A stretch of 41,673 nucleotides of DNA from Cnuella takakiae. GTDB lineage: Bacteria > Bacteroidota > Bacteroidia > Chitinophagales > Chitinophagaceae. The position numbers and the translations under genes are program-made. Positions within the stretch are counted from its first letter, which is position 1. Every line of letters starts with the position of its first letter. The stretch covers positions 500,523 to 542,195 of the forward strand of contig NZ_MTFE01000010.1 of the NCBI RefSeq assembly GCF_001953305.1. The letters are read 5' to 3'. This document shows positions 1 through 7,935 of this stretch, in pieces. The notes beneath the pieces are model-generated. The model ran no database searches, was not told the origin of the DNA, and worked only from the letters and a program-made list of their open reading frames with translations.

Positions 1-10
1 TGGGCTAAAA

Positions 11-55
11 GCCACGGCTTCAACACTTTGAGCCTGTGAAAAATAAAGCTGTGGC
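11..55. repeat. Imperfect inverted repeat, gccacggctt family
   Basis: Arms at 11-20 and 46-55 (gccacggctt against aagctgtggc) pair over 10 bp with one G-T pair. The neighbouring words gggctaa and ccacgg recur in the palindrome near 22.9 kb, so this is probably a diverged copy of the same intergenic family. It lies beyond the 3' end of the glycoside hydrolase gene. No function can be assigned. Confidence 0.4.
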
Positions 56-78
56 CTGCCTACACCTAACAGGTTTTC

Positions 79-113
79 TACACTTAACAGGTTTTTAAAA
101 CCTGTTAAGTGTA
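79..113. repeat. Perfect 17-bp palindrome, probable terminator of the hydrolase gene
   Basis: Positions 79-95 and 97-113 are exact reverse complements (tacacttaacaggtttt) around one central base. A diverged half copy (tacacctaacaggtttt) lies just before it at 61-77. The palindrome ends 4 bp from the stop codon of the minus-strand glycoside hydrolase gene (stop at 118-120). In that direction it forms a hairpin with a U-rich stretch, so a terminator role is likely but inferred. Confidence 0.6.
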
Positions 114-117
114 TAGA

Positions 118-1503
118 CTATAACGCCGCTGTCTTCAACTGCAGGGAGCTGTCGTTGATTTCAAAATCAAATTGCTTGGTGAGGAGCAGCACTTCGGAGC
201 CGGCGAGCAGCACGGGGCCATAGCCGTGGGCCGCAAACACGTTCACCGGGCGGTAATAGTAAAATGCAGGGTCGAAGCCCATGCCGGTACCCACGCAGGT
301 GCCAGCCACTTGTCCTTTATCGGTAACCTTGGTGGCAACGGCATTCCAGGCTAGCAGGGCAACAGGTGCAAAGGCTTTTTTATCTACATAACCCCTGTTA
401 ATGGCCCGGGCAATGGCATAGGCATAAATAGCGGTAGCCGAAGTTTCGAGGTAGGTATCGTTGCGGTCGATCAGCTGGTGCCAGAAACCGGTACCGTCCT
501 GGTAGGCAGCCAGTCCCTGGATATGTGCCTGCAGTTGTGCCAGCACGGGTTTGTATCCCGCATGGGTTTTGGGCAGCACTTCAAGCAGTTCTACCATGGT
601 CATCGCGGCCCAGCCGTTGGCACGGGCCCAGTGAAACTGCGGGTGAAAAGCCATTTCCTGCACCCAGCCGTGCATGTACAATCCTTTTTCCTTGTTGAAC
701 ATCCGCTGCGAAAACTGGAGCACCTGTTTTACCGCATCGTCAAAATATTTCTGGTCGCCGGTAAGGCTGCCCATCTGTGCCAGGGCGGGCACGCTCATAA
801 AGAGGTCGTCGAGCCAGAGGGTGTTGGGCTGTGGCCTGTTGCGGGCCAGGGTGCCATCAGGCAGGCGGAATTCCTTGCTGCTGATATACCCAATGAAATT
901 ATCAATGAGGGGACGCAGGTTGGCTTTATTGCCCTCTTTCTGTGCTTTGATCATGGCTGCGCAAATGGCGCCTGCATCATCCAGGGCATGGGGCATCAGC
1001 ACCGAGCGCACCGGAGCAGTTGCTTTTGGGTTTTGCTTCAGCACTTTTTTGAAATAAGGCGCCACATCGGCAATCAGCTGCAGGCGCTGGTGGGTATAAT
1101 CGGCAAAGCGCTTGTCGCCGGTTGCAGCGGCAGCATTGAGCGCACCGGCATAGGTTACGCCCCACTCGTAAGAGGTAAGGCGGAAATCGCCGGGCGCAAA
1201 AATAGTTTCGGGTGTGAGTTGCTTCAGATCGGTGATGGGTGCTTTGGTTTTGCCATCCACTACCTGTGCAGGTGTTGCGGCTTCCAGGTAACGCAATACA
1301 CGGTTCAGCACCTCGGTGATGCCCGCCTCGGTGGGTTTGCCATAAGGCGTGGGATAGTCGGGCTTCATCAGGTGCAAGGGCGTGGTTACATCGTTGGTTG
1401 CTTGCTGGGCAGTGGCGGGCAGCACGGTGCCGGAAAGACAAAGCGCCATCAGGGTGTTGCGCAGCCGGGGTGCACGGCCGCTAAAAGGAGCAGTGATATT
1501 CAT
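118..1503 (-). CDS. Exported glycoside hydrolase family 88/105 protein (unsaturated glycuronyl hydrolase-like)
   Basis: The 461-residue protein has an N-terminal signal peptide (hydrophobic stretch about residues 15-30, likely cleavage after ATA). The rest is an (alpha/alpha)6-barrel of the GH88/GH105 type. Hallmarks are the HALDDAGA segment near 172-179, TLWLDDLFMSVP at 228-239 and HWARANGW at 291-298, which match the active-site loops of YteR-like unsaturated rhamnogalacturonyl hydrolases. Such enzymes remove the 4,5-unsaturated uronic acid left by polysaccharide lyases. The exact substrate (pectin, ulvan, other) cannot be read from sequence. No lyase or SusC/SusD pair lies nearby on this side, so it is either a solitary gene or the edge of a locus continuing outside the window. 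The start at 1503 is the only one giving a complete signal peptide. Confidence 0.85.
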   Translation of the reverse strand: MNITAPFSGRAPRLRNTLMALCLSGTVLPATAQQATNDVTTPLHLMKPDYPTPYGKPTEAGITEVLNRVLRYLEAATPAQVVDGKTKAPITDLKQLTPETIFAPGDFRLTSYEWGVTYAGALNAAAATGDKRFADYTHQRLQLIADVAPYFKKVLKQNPKATAPVRSVLMPHALDDAGAICAAMIKAQKEGNKANLRPLIDNFIGYISSKEFRLPDGTLARNRPQPNTLWLDDLFMSVPALAQMGSLTGDQKYFDDAVKQVLQFSQRMFNKEKGLYMHGWVQEMAFHPQFHWARANGWAAMTMVELLEVLPKTHAGYKPVLAQLQAHIQGLAAYQDGTGFWHQLIDRNDTYLETSATAIYAYAIARAINRGYVDKKAFAPVALLAWNAVATKVTDKGQVAGTCVGTGMGFDPAFYYYRPVNVFAAHGYGPVLLAGSEVLLLTKQFDFEINDSSLQLKTAAL

Positions 1504-1939
1504 ACAGCGAAAATCGTTTTAATGGGGCAGGAAGTTGGGATAAATAAGGAAAACCAGCAACCTGTGCTGTCGGGTGGTGGGTTCTCACAGATGGCACAGA
1601 TAGCACGGATAAATGTTTAGCGGAAAGATGCACGAAAATAAATTAAAGAATGGATCGTATACGTGTTGGAAGGAAAGTGCTCACAGATGACACAGATAGG
1701 TTTTTGGGAAAAGCTACAAGCTTTTAGCTGCAAGCTCCCGGTGAGTAACCAATACAACTGATTATATTTCTATTGAACACCATCCGTGCGATCCGTGCTA
1801 TTTGTGAGCAAATCAAATAGGGCACACAGATGACGCAGATAAGTTTTTGAGGAGCAAATGGCCAACTATAAAATGCACGTGATTTAAAAAACACTTGAGT
1901 GCACCATTGCTATCATCTGTGCCATCTGTGAGCACCAAC
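1504..1939. other. Gene-free 436-bp spacer with cacagat-type repeats
   Basis: No credible gene is present. The spacer holds at least five degenerate copies of a short repeat (described separately) and otherwise unremarkable AT-rich sequence. It must contain the promoter of the hydrolase gene and the 3' end of the response-regulator transcript, but I see no clear TAnnTTTG element or classical terminator. Confidence 0.6.
1583..1935. repeat. Dispersed cacagatgrcacagata repeats in both orientations
   Basis: Copies read ctcacagatggcacagatag at 1583-1602, gctcacagatgacacagata from 1679, and cacacagatgacgcagataa from 1823. Inverted copies lie at 1781-1809 (ccatccgtgcgatccgtgct onward) and 1911-1935. 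The copy at 1583 pairs with that at 1781, and the copy at 1821 with that at 1911, so the transcript could fold into two imperfect stems. The related word cacggat appears again at 11.7 kb. Confidence 0.6.
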
Positions 1940-2671
1940 CTAATATATCAGCCTGCGCAGGGCATCGGTATAGCTGCGGCTGACTTTTACCGTTATCCCG
2001 TTTTGCAATACCACCTGCGGGCCGGTGGGTTCGCGGTGTATTTCCCTGATGGCATTGAGGGCAATGATGGCCGAGCGGTGTACCCGTTGAAACTGTTGCG
2101 GGTTGAGGCGGGTTTCCAGTTCGCTGATTCCTTTGGAGCTCAGGAAGCTTTGTTTGGCTGTATGGATCTTGGTATAGTCGCCTTCGGCTTCAAGCCAGTA
2201 GATTTCTACTACCGGCAGGGTGATCCATTTGTTGCCCTGTTCCACCAGGATGCGTTCGGGGTAGGTCTTGCCCTGCAGGCTTTCCGACAGGGCCATCAGG
2301 TTTTGCATCACAGAAGGTTCTTTTTGCAATGCCTTGCGCAAGGCCTGGTCAAAGCGTTCGCGAGTAAAGGGCTTGAGCAGGTAATCAACAGCATTGGCAT
2401 TAAACGCATCCAGTGCATATTTATCGAAAGCTGTGGCAAAAATGATCTGCGGCAGGTGCTCTATTTCCTGCAACACTTCCAGCCCTGTTTTTCCCGGCAT
2501 TTGTATGTCGAGGAACACCAGGTCGGGCTGCAACACGTTGATGATGCCAATGGCCTCAATACCGTTTTTACATTCGGCTACCACCTTCAGTTGCGGGTAG
2601 GCCTGCAGGTATTCCTTCAGCAGGCTGCGTGCGGGCACTTCATCGTCTACCAGTACTACTTTTTGTTCCAT
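1940..2671 (-). CDS. LytTR-family response regulator
   Basis: A 243-residue response regulator of the LytR/AlgR class. Residues 1-120 are a receiver domain with acidic pocket D9-D10 and phospho-acceptor D55 in LVFLDIQMPG. Residues about 140-240 form a LytTR DNA-binding domain (ILVEQGNKWITLPVVEIYWL, then RVHRSAIIALNAI). Its start codon lies inside the last codons of the upstream kinase gene (16-bp overlap), so the two are translationally coupled partners. Target genes are unknown. The divergently placed TonB receptor is a plausible but unproven target. Confidence 0.93.
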   Translation of the reverse strand: MEQKVVLVDDEVPARSLLKEYLQAYPQLKVVAECKNGIEAIGIINVLQPDLVFLDIQMPGKTGLEVLQEIEHLPQIIFATAFDKYALDAFNANAVDYLLKPFTRERFDQALRKALQKEPSVMQNLMALSESLQGKTYPERILVEQGNKWITLPVVEIYWLEAEGDYTKIHTAKQSFLSSKGISELETRLNPQQFQRVHRSAIIALNAIREIHREPTGPQVVLQNGITVKVSRSYTDALRRLIY

Positions 2672-3738
2672 TCGGGGTGGGGTTGTAGGGGCAATGCAAA
2701 CAAAACACGGAAACCCACCGGTTCGTTGGGCTGTACACTCAAAGGAGCGCCATATAATTTCTGGATCCGCTGCCGGGTATTTTCCAACCCGATGCCCTTG
2801 GTAAACAGCTGCCCGGGCTGGTAGCCATTGATGCCTTTGCCGGTGTCGGCCACTTCAAACTGTACGCTGCCTCCATCTTTTTGTACCCGCACACTAATGC
2901 TGCCACCTTCCAGGCTTTTGGCAATGCCATGTTTCACCGCGTTTTCCACCAGCGGCTGCAGCAGCATGGGCGGCACCGGATAATCGCTCAGGGTTTCGTC
3001 GAAATGATAGTACACGCTGAGGCGGTCACCAAAGCGCTGCTGCTCCAGCGCCAAAAAGTTGCGGATGAATTCCATCTCCTGCCCAAGGGTAATGAACTCC
3101 TTATCCGACACATTCATGGCAAAGCGGAACACATCGGCCAGCTGCGCAATGAGGGTGCGGGTATGCTCCTGTGCAGCAGGCACCGAAGCGGAAATAGAGT
3201 TGAGGGTGTTGAACAAAAAATGGGGTTGTATCTGTGCTTTGAGCGTAGACATTTCTGCGGCATGAGCCAGGCGCATCAAGGACTTTTCTTTCTCTTTCTG
3301 CCGCAGGATTTCGCACCAGTATTCGTAGGCATGAAACACACCAAACTGAAGCAGGTATACCAGTATGGGTATGTACACATCCCACCAGGAGCCTGAGGCA
3401 TCGAGGTGGCCAATACCGATGGCTTCGGAAGTGGCGTAAAAGATGGTTTTCCAGGTAAACACATACAGCAAACACAGGGGTAGGTGCAACAGTATCCGGT
3501 TGCGCAGGTTCCAGTGCCTGAGGCGGCGAAAAAACAGCCACCATACCGGTGCGGTGAACAATATTTTAAACAAATAATTGATGCTGATACCAATAGCCTG
3601 GTTCTGCCCCGAGGTAAGCAGGATGGCGCACCAGTACAGGAAACCCAGGAAGGTATGCATACCCAGAAAGGCCACCAGTTCCCAGCGGCGGATGCCCCAG
3701 AACAAGGGTCGTTGCCAAAATGAAGTAGCAGGTTCCAT
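2656..3738 (-). CDS. LytS-type sensor histidine kinase
   Basis: A 360-residue membrane kinase with about four N-terminal membrane segments (roughly 19-43, 51-70, 80-100, 119-140) and no recognisable extracellular sensor domain. A His_kinase (PF06580) domain follows, with phospho-acceptor H173 in QIQPHFLFNTLNSIS. The ATP-binding part has an N box (PLVENAVKHGI) and glycine boxes (DTGKGI, KGIGLENTRQRI). I chose ATG at 3738 because the longer reading begins at a TTG. A TAGTTTTA sequence, close to the TAnnTTTG promoter element, lies just upstream. It forms a two-component pair with the overlapping LytTR regulator; the signal is unknown. Confidence 0.92.
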   Translation of the reverse strand: MEPATSFWQRPLFWGIRRWELVAFLGMHTFLGFLYWCAILLTSGQNQAIGISINYLFKILFTAPVWWLFFRRLRHWNLRNRILLHLPLCLLYVFTWKTIFYATSEAIGIGHLDASGSWWDVYIPILVYLLQFGVFHAYEYWCEILRQKEKEKSLMRLAHAAEMSTLKAQIQPHFLFNTLNSISASVPAAQEHTRTLIAQLADVFRFAMNVSDKEFITLGQEMEFIRNFLALEQQRFGDRLSVYYHFDETLSDYPVPPMLLQPLVENAVKHGIAKSLEGGSISVRVQKDGGSVQFEVADTGKGINGYQPGQLFTKGIGLENTRQRIQKLYGAPLSVQPNEPVGFRVLFALPLQPHPEWNKK

Positions 3739-3858
3739 TGCTTTAAAACTACTCTTTTCCAAATGCAATGGTATGCCTGTTGTCGACGAATGAACAATAA
3801 GAGCGATAAACTGCAGCTTGCTACTGAACGATGCTATTGCACGCCAGCCGATTACTGC

Positions 3859-3889
3859 TTGCCTTGGGCGGGCATGCCGGATAGGTTTG
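3859..3889 (+). promoter_or_regulatory. Bacteroidota-type promoter of the TonB receptor gene
   Basis: TTG at 3859-3861 and TAGGTTTG at 3882-3889 are separated by 20 bp, fitting the TTTG / TAnnTTTG consensus of the Bacteroidota primary sigma factor. The expected start of transcription is only about 10 nt before the ATG at 3906. Confidence 0.6.
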
Positions 3890-3905
3890 CAACAAATCCT
3901 TTTTC

Positions 3906-6290
3906 ATGCGATGCTTTACATTTTTATGGTTGCTGCTGGCCACAACAGCTAAGGCGCAAACAATCCAGGGTTCAGTAAGGAATGAACAGGGCGAACCGCT
4001 TGTAAACGCTACCATCACAGCGTACCGCGACAGTGCTGTTTGGAAATACACCCTGAGCGACAACAAGGGTACTTTCCAGTTGGCTCAACCTGCTGCCGGA
4101 AAGCTGCGTTTGTATGTGAGCTATAAGGGCTATCAGGATTGGGACAGCATCCTCACCATGCCTGTTGCAATAGCTATACAGGTAAACATGCAGCGCATGG
4201 CACAATCGCTATCGGCGGTAACGGTAAATAGCAACAAACCCTTGATTGAAGTACAGCCCGATAAAACCGTGTTCAACGTAAGCGGGAGCATTGTGGGTAG
4301 TGGTGGCAGTGCACTGGAAGTGTTGCAAAAATCGCCGGGCGTGCTGGTAGATAAAGATGACAACATAACCATGAATGCAAAAAGCGGTGTACGCATTTAT
4401 ATCGATGGCCGTCCTTCGCCTCTTTCGGTGCAGGAAATAGCGGCACAACTGCGTACCATGCCAGCGGCAGATATCGATGCCATCGAAATCATTACCAATC
4501 CATCAGCACGGTATGAAGCGGCAGGCAACGCAGGCATCATCAATATCCGGTTAAAGAAGAATAAAAACTATGGCACAAACGGAAGCATCAATACCGGGTG
4601 GAACCTGGGTCTTTTTCCAAAATACAACAGCGGCGTCAGCCTGAACCACCGCAATAAAAAGATCAACCTTTTTAGCAATTACAGTTACAACAAAGGCCGC
4701 TATCAAAGCACCCTCAACCTGTTTCGTTATCAAAACGATTCCCTGTTCGATCAGCGTTCGCAAACCAACTCACGCAGCAAGTCACACAATATCAAAGCAG
4801 GTGCAGATTTTTTCATCAACAAGCAACAAACTTTAGGTGTGTTGGTAAATACCAACCTGAGTGATAACAGTGGCCGCACCCGTAGCCTTACACCTATTGC
4901 TGCGCAGGATGATAAACTGGTGGTGCAAACACTGGAAGCAATAACCCAATCGGAAAGACGGCGCACCAATATCAGCGCCAATATCAATTACCGTTTTGCC
5001 GATACTGCAGGCAGTGCGCTCACCGCAGATGCAGATTATGGTTACTACGATATGGAAGCAAGTGCCTTTACACCCAACTATTACCGCAACAATGCAGGTG
5101 CTATCCTTTACCAAACCACTTTCGGCAACCGCACACCGGTGCGTATTCGTTTCTACTCGTTGCAGGCATCCTGGGAGCAGAACTGGAAAGGCGGCAAGCT
5201 GAATGTGGGCTGGCGCAGTACCTGGGCAAGTACCAATAATACCTTCCATTTTTTCGACTATATCAACAATGCACCTGTATTGAGCGAAGAACGCAGTAAC
5301 CGTTTCAACTACAACGAAAACATCAACGCAGCCTACCTGCAGTACAGCAAGCAAAAAGGTGCATGGAGCTACCAGGCAGGACTCAGGCTGGAGCATACCG
5401 CAAGCCTTGGTGAACTGATTGCATCACAATCAAACAAGGACCAGCGGGTACAACGCAATTATATCAACCTGTTTCCCACTAGTGGCATTACTTACCAGTT
5501 AAATAAAAACCACCAACTGGGATTGAGCCTTGGCCGCCGCATCGACCGGCCTTCTTACCAGGATCTGAATCCTTTTGAAAACAGGATCGATGAACTGACA
5601 TATCAAAAAGGCAATCCTTTTTTGCGGCCGCAATTCACCAACAATATCGAGCTGAAGCACACGTACAAGTATAAGCTTTCCAGCAGCATCGGCTTTTCGG
5701 ATGTACAGGATTTCTTTGCTGCCATTACCGATACCATCGAAGGGCGCCGCAACTTTATTACTACGCGCAACCTTGCCAGCCAGAAGATATGGAGTTTGAA
5801 TACAGGTATGCCCTTCGCTATTGCCAAATGGTGGAACCTGTACTTTAATGCCGGTGTAAACCATAGCCGTTATCGTGCACAATTTGAGCCGGGTAAAGAA
5901 GTGCGCATCAATGCAACGGTTGCCAATATTTACCAGCAACACAGCTTTACATTCAGCAAAAAGTGGAGTGGTGAATTGAGCTGCTTTTATATGTCGCCAT
6001 ATGTGTGGGCGGGCAATTATGAATGCCGCAGTATGTGGAGCCTGGATGCGGGTGTGCAAACAAAATTGCTCCGGGATAAAGCCACACTGAAGCTGAGTAT
6101 TAGCGATATCTTCAGGCGCATGCCCTGGGAGGGTACCAGCAGGCTGGGACAATTGCGCATTGATGCTTCGGGTGGATGGGAAAGCAGGCAGCTGCGGCTC
6201 AACTTTGCATACCGTTTTGGCAACAAGGAAGTAAAAGCAGCACGCCAGCGCAAGACTGGGCTGGATGATTTGAACAACAGGGTGCAATAA
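3906..6290 (+). CDS. TonB-dependent outer-membrane receptor (CarboxypepD_reg plus outer-membrane barrel family)
   Basis: A 794-residue protein with a signal peptide (cleavage near AKA-QT, residue 18). An immunoglobulin-like carboxypeptidase-regulatory domain follows at about 19-95 (IQGSVRNEQGEPLVNATITA). A plug-like region is at about 115-220, containing VLQKSPGVLVDKDDNITMNA and VRIYIDGRP. The rest is a long beta-barrel of the OMP_b-brl_3 type rich in Asn/Tyr/aromatic strands. It lacks the SusC signature and a SusD partner, so it is better described as a stand-alone receptor with unknown ligand. It starts 167 bp from the divergently transcribed LytS kinase gene and is followed after 48 bp by a small exported protein that may share the transcript. 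Confidence 0.88.
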   Translation: MRCFTFLWLLLATTAKAQTIQGSVRNEQGEPLVNATITAYRDSAVWKYTLSDNKGTFQLAQPAAGKLRLYVSYKGYQDWDSILTMPVAIAIQVNMQRMAQSLSAVTVNSNKPLIEVQPDKTVFNVSGSIVGSGGSALEVLQKSPGVLVDKDDNITMNAKSGVRIYIDGRPSPLSVQEIAAQLRTMPAADIDAIEIITNPSARYEAAGNAGIINIRLKKNKNYGTNGSINTGWNLGLFPKYNSGVSLNHRNKKINLFSNYSYNKGRYQSTLNLFRYQNDSLFDQRSQTNSRSKSHNIKAGADFFINKQQTLGVLVNTNLSDNSGRTRSLTPIAAQDDKLVVQTLEAITQSERRRTNISANINYRFADTAGSALTADADYGYYDMEASAFTPNYYRNNAGAILYQTTFGNRTPVRIRFYSLQASWEQNWKGGKLNVGWRSTWASTNNTFHFFDYINNAPVLSEERSNRFNYNENINAAYLQYSKQKGAWSYQAGLRLEHTASLGELIASQSNKDQRVQRNYINLFPTSGITYQLNKNHQLGLSLGRRIDRPSYQDLNPFENRIDELTYQKGNPFLRPQFTNNIELKHTYKYKLSSSIGFSDVQDFFAAITDTIEGRRNFITTRNLASQKIWSLNTGMPFAIAKWWNLYFNAGVNHSRYRAQFEPGKEVRINATVANIYQQHSFTFSKKWSGELSCFYMSPYVWAGNYECRSMWSLDAGVQTKLLRDKATLKLSISDIFRRMPWEGTSRLGQLRIDASGGWESRQLRLNFAYRFGNKEVKAARQRKTGLDDLNNRVQ

Positions 6291-6338
6291 AATTATTTTC
6301 CATAACGAAACTTTTTTCACCATACTAAAACCTATATC

Positions 6339-6764
6339 ATGCGCACTAAATTTTTTCTTTCAGGCATCATTGCAATGCTGCTTACTGCACCCTGCATGGC
6401 ACAATCATCAACAAGCGTTGCTGCTGCAAAAGACAGCACTTCCGCAACCCAACAACTGGTACAATCGCTATTGGATACCTGGGTTATTGACCTTCGGCCA
6501 TCACCTGATGCTGAGCCTTACCTGAAAGATTTTGTTTTGAAAGCTTTTGATGCGCAAACCCTTAAAGGATCGTTTTACGACACACCTTTTGCTAACGGCA
6601 GGATACATACTGCATGGGGCAAACTATACTTTGCATTTACCACGGCAGATGGCTCCGGCACTTATTTCCATAGTGGCTACTTGGAAAACGGTAAGCTGTC
6701 TGGTTTATCTTTTTCACCAAGCCGAGAGTTTGTGATGCCGTGGACGGGTGTGCGGAAGCAATAA
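6339..6764 (+). CDS. Small exported protein of unknown function
   Basis: A 141-residue protein with a clear signal peptide (hydrophobic residues 5-18, cleavage near CMA-QS). The mature part is about 119 residues, starting with a Ser/Thr/Ala-rich stretch and continuing with DTWVIDLRPSPDAEPYLKDF and several aromatic strands (FHSGYLENGKLSGLSF). This resembles a small beta-rich, lipocalin-like or calycin-like periplasmic fold, but I do not recognise a named family. The 48-bp gap after the TonB receptor and same strand suggest co-transcription. Confidence 0.75.
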   Translation: MRTKFFLSGIIAMLLTAPCMAQSSTSVAAAKDSTSATQQLVQSLLDTWVIDLRPSPDAEPYLKDFVLKAFDAQTLKGSFYDTPFANGRIHTAWGKLYFAFTTADGSGTYFHSGYLENGKLSGLSFSPSREFVMPWTGVRKQ

Positions 6765-6865
6765 CCAAATTGATTGTTCCAGCAATCCTTTTTTGAAGAA
6801 TCGGGACTTCGTAAATAGGGATTATAATATTAACATGGATTGCAATCTACTCCTATGGCCGGGCC

Positions 6866-6898
6866 AAACCTATAAGGTCTTGAAGACCTTATAGGTTT
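6866..6898. repeat. Palindrome A, copy 1 (aaacctataaggtct)
   Basis: Arms 6866-6880 and 6884-6898 are perfect 15-bp reverse complements around tga, followed by T residues. It lies 26 bp before the ADP-ribosylglycohydrolase start and 100 bp after the preceding stop codon. As RNA it would make a terminator-like hairpin. Two more copies are at 7865-7897 and 40885-40917. Confidence 0.85.
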
Positions 6899-6924
6899 TT
6901 ACCTTTACGGCCTAACTGCTTTTT

Positions 6925-7893
6925 ATGAACCTGCAAACCGCAATCCGTTCCGCACTCTTTGGCCTTGCCGTTGGCGATGCGTTGGGCGTGCCTGTAGAAT
7001 TCAGAAGCCGCGCCTCCATTGCTGCTAATCCTGTCGTGGATATGCGTGGGTATGGTACCCACAACCAGCCGCCCGGCACCTGGTCTGATGATAGTTCGCT
7101 TACCTTTTGCCTGGCCGAAGCCCTTTTAAATGGATACGACCTCCACCGAATAGCCGATGCATTTTCCCAATGGTATAGGGATGGTTTATGGACCCCGCAC
7201 GGACAGGTGTTTGACATTGGCATCGCAACTGCCGATGCCCTTTACCAATACCAGCAAGGTTGCCCACCCTTGCTGGCAGGTGGCGCCGATGAACTTAGCA
7301 ATGGCAACGGATCGCTGATGCGTATACTGCCCCTGTTGTTTTATACCCACAGCAAGCCAATTGAAGAACGCTTTGCCTTTACTGCGCAGGTATCATCCAT
7401 TACGCACCGGCATATCCGTTCTATAGTTGGTTGCTTTTACTACCTAGAGTTTGCAAGGGGTATTTTGTATGGGCGCACTGCAAAAGACATCTATCAGCAA
7501 TTACAAAATGACCTGCCAGCTTTCCTGTTGCAACAAGGTGTGGCCATTGATGAAATCAATCAATATCACCGGTTGCTGCAACAGGATATCACCCTGTTGC
7601 CTGGAGCTGAAATCCACAGCAGTGGCTACGTGGTGCACACTTTGGAAGCAAGCATCTGGTGTTTGCTTACTACGCGTAACTATAGCGAAGCCGTATTAAA
7701 AGCTGTGAACCTTGGCGAGGATACCGATACTACCGGTGCGATATGTGGTGGATTGGCAGGTTTGCTGTATGGGTTTGAACAGATACCAGGAGCATGGTTG
7801 CAGGTGCTGGCCAGAAAAAAAGATATCGAAGCATTGGCACGGAGCTTTGCCGCGGTTGTTTTTGAAACCTATAAGGTCTCAAAGACCTTATAG
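6925..7893 (+). CDS. ADP-ribosylglycohydrolase family protein (DraG/ARH-like)
   Basis: A 322-residue all-alpha protein. The N-terminal GLAVGDALGVPVEF (13-26), the GTWSDDSSLT motif (51-60) and C-terminal GEDTDTTGAICGGLAG are the metal-binding signatures of the DraG/ARH3 family, so both di-metal ligand clusters are intact. Family members hydrolyse ADP-ribose from proteins, nucleic acids or small molecules; the substrate here is unknown and no ADP-ribosyltransferase is seen nearby. The last nine codons and the stop codon are formed by palindrome A, so the residues ETYKVSKTL at the C-terminus are repeat-encoded. A second copy of the palindrome precedes the gene. Confidence 0.9.
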   Translation: MNLQTAIRSALFGLAVGDALGVPVEFRSRASIAANPVVDMRGYGTHNQPPGTWSDDSSLTFCLAEALLNGYDLHRIADAFSQWYRDGLWTPHGQVFDIGIATADALYQYQQGCPPLLAGGADELSNGNGSLMRILPLLFYTHSKPIEERFAFTAQVSSITHRHIRSIVGCFYYLEFARGILYGRTAKDIYQQLQNDLPAFLLQQGVAIDEINQYHRLLQQDITLLPGAEIHSSGYVVHTLEASIWCLLTTRNYSEAVLKAVNLGEDTDTTGAICGGLAGLLYGFEQIPGAWLQVLARKKDIEALARSFAAVVFETYKVSKTL

Positions 7894-7897
7894 GTTT
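7865..7897. repeat. Palindrome A, copy 2, overlapping the stop codon
   Basis: Arms 7865-7879 and 7883-7897 are identical in sequence to copy 1; only the 3-base centre (caa) differs. It contains the TAG stop (7891-7893) of the ADP-ribosylglycohydrolase gene and runs into six T residues. It sits exactly 999 bp from copy 1. Confidence 0.85.
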
Positions 7898-7902
7898 TTT
7901 GC

Positions 7903-7935
7903 AGATCTTTCATCTCTTGGAGAGATGGAAGATCT
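7903..7935. terminator. 15-bp hairpin between convergent genes
   Basis: Arms 7903-7917 (agatctttcatctct) and 7921-7935 (agagatggaagatct) pair over 15 bp with one G-T pair and a 3-nt loop. The right arm runs into the stop codon (7934-7936) of the minus-strand DsbA-like gene. With palindrome A beside it, the 41-bp intergenic space is filled by structure and probably terminates transcription from both sides. Confidence 0.65.

Noticed and set aside
478-1620. Long plus-strand reading frame opposite the glycoside hydrolase
   Set aside because: It is the mirror of a well-supported gene and its protein is cysteine/histidine-rich without any domain.
1583-1935. CRISPR-like repeats
   Set aside because: Copies are degenerate, in both orientations and irregularly spaced, with no spacers or cas genes.
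3739-3768. TTG start adding 10 residues to the LytS kinase
   Set aside because: A non-ATG start where an ATG follows closely with a good membrane-protein N-terminus.
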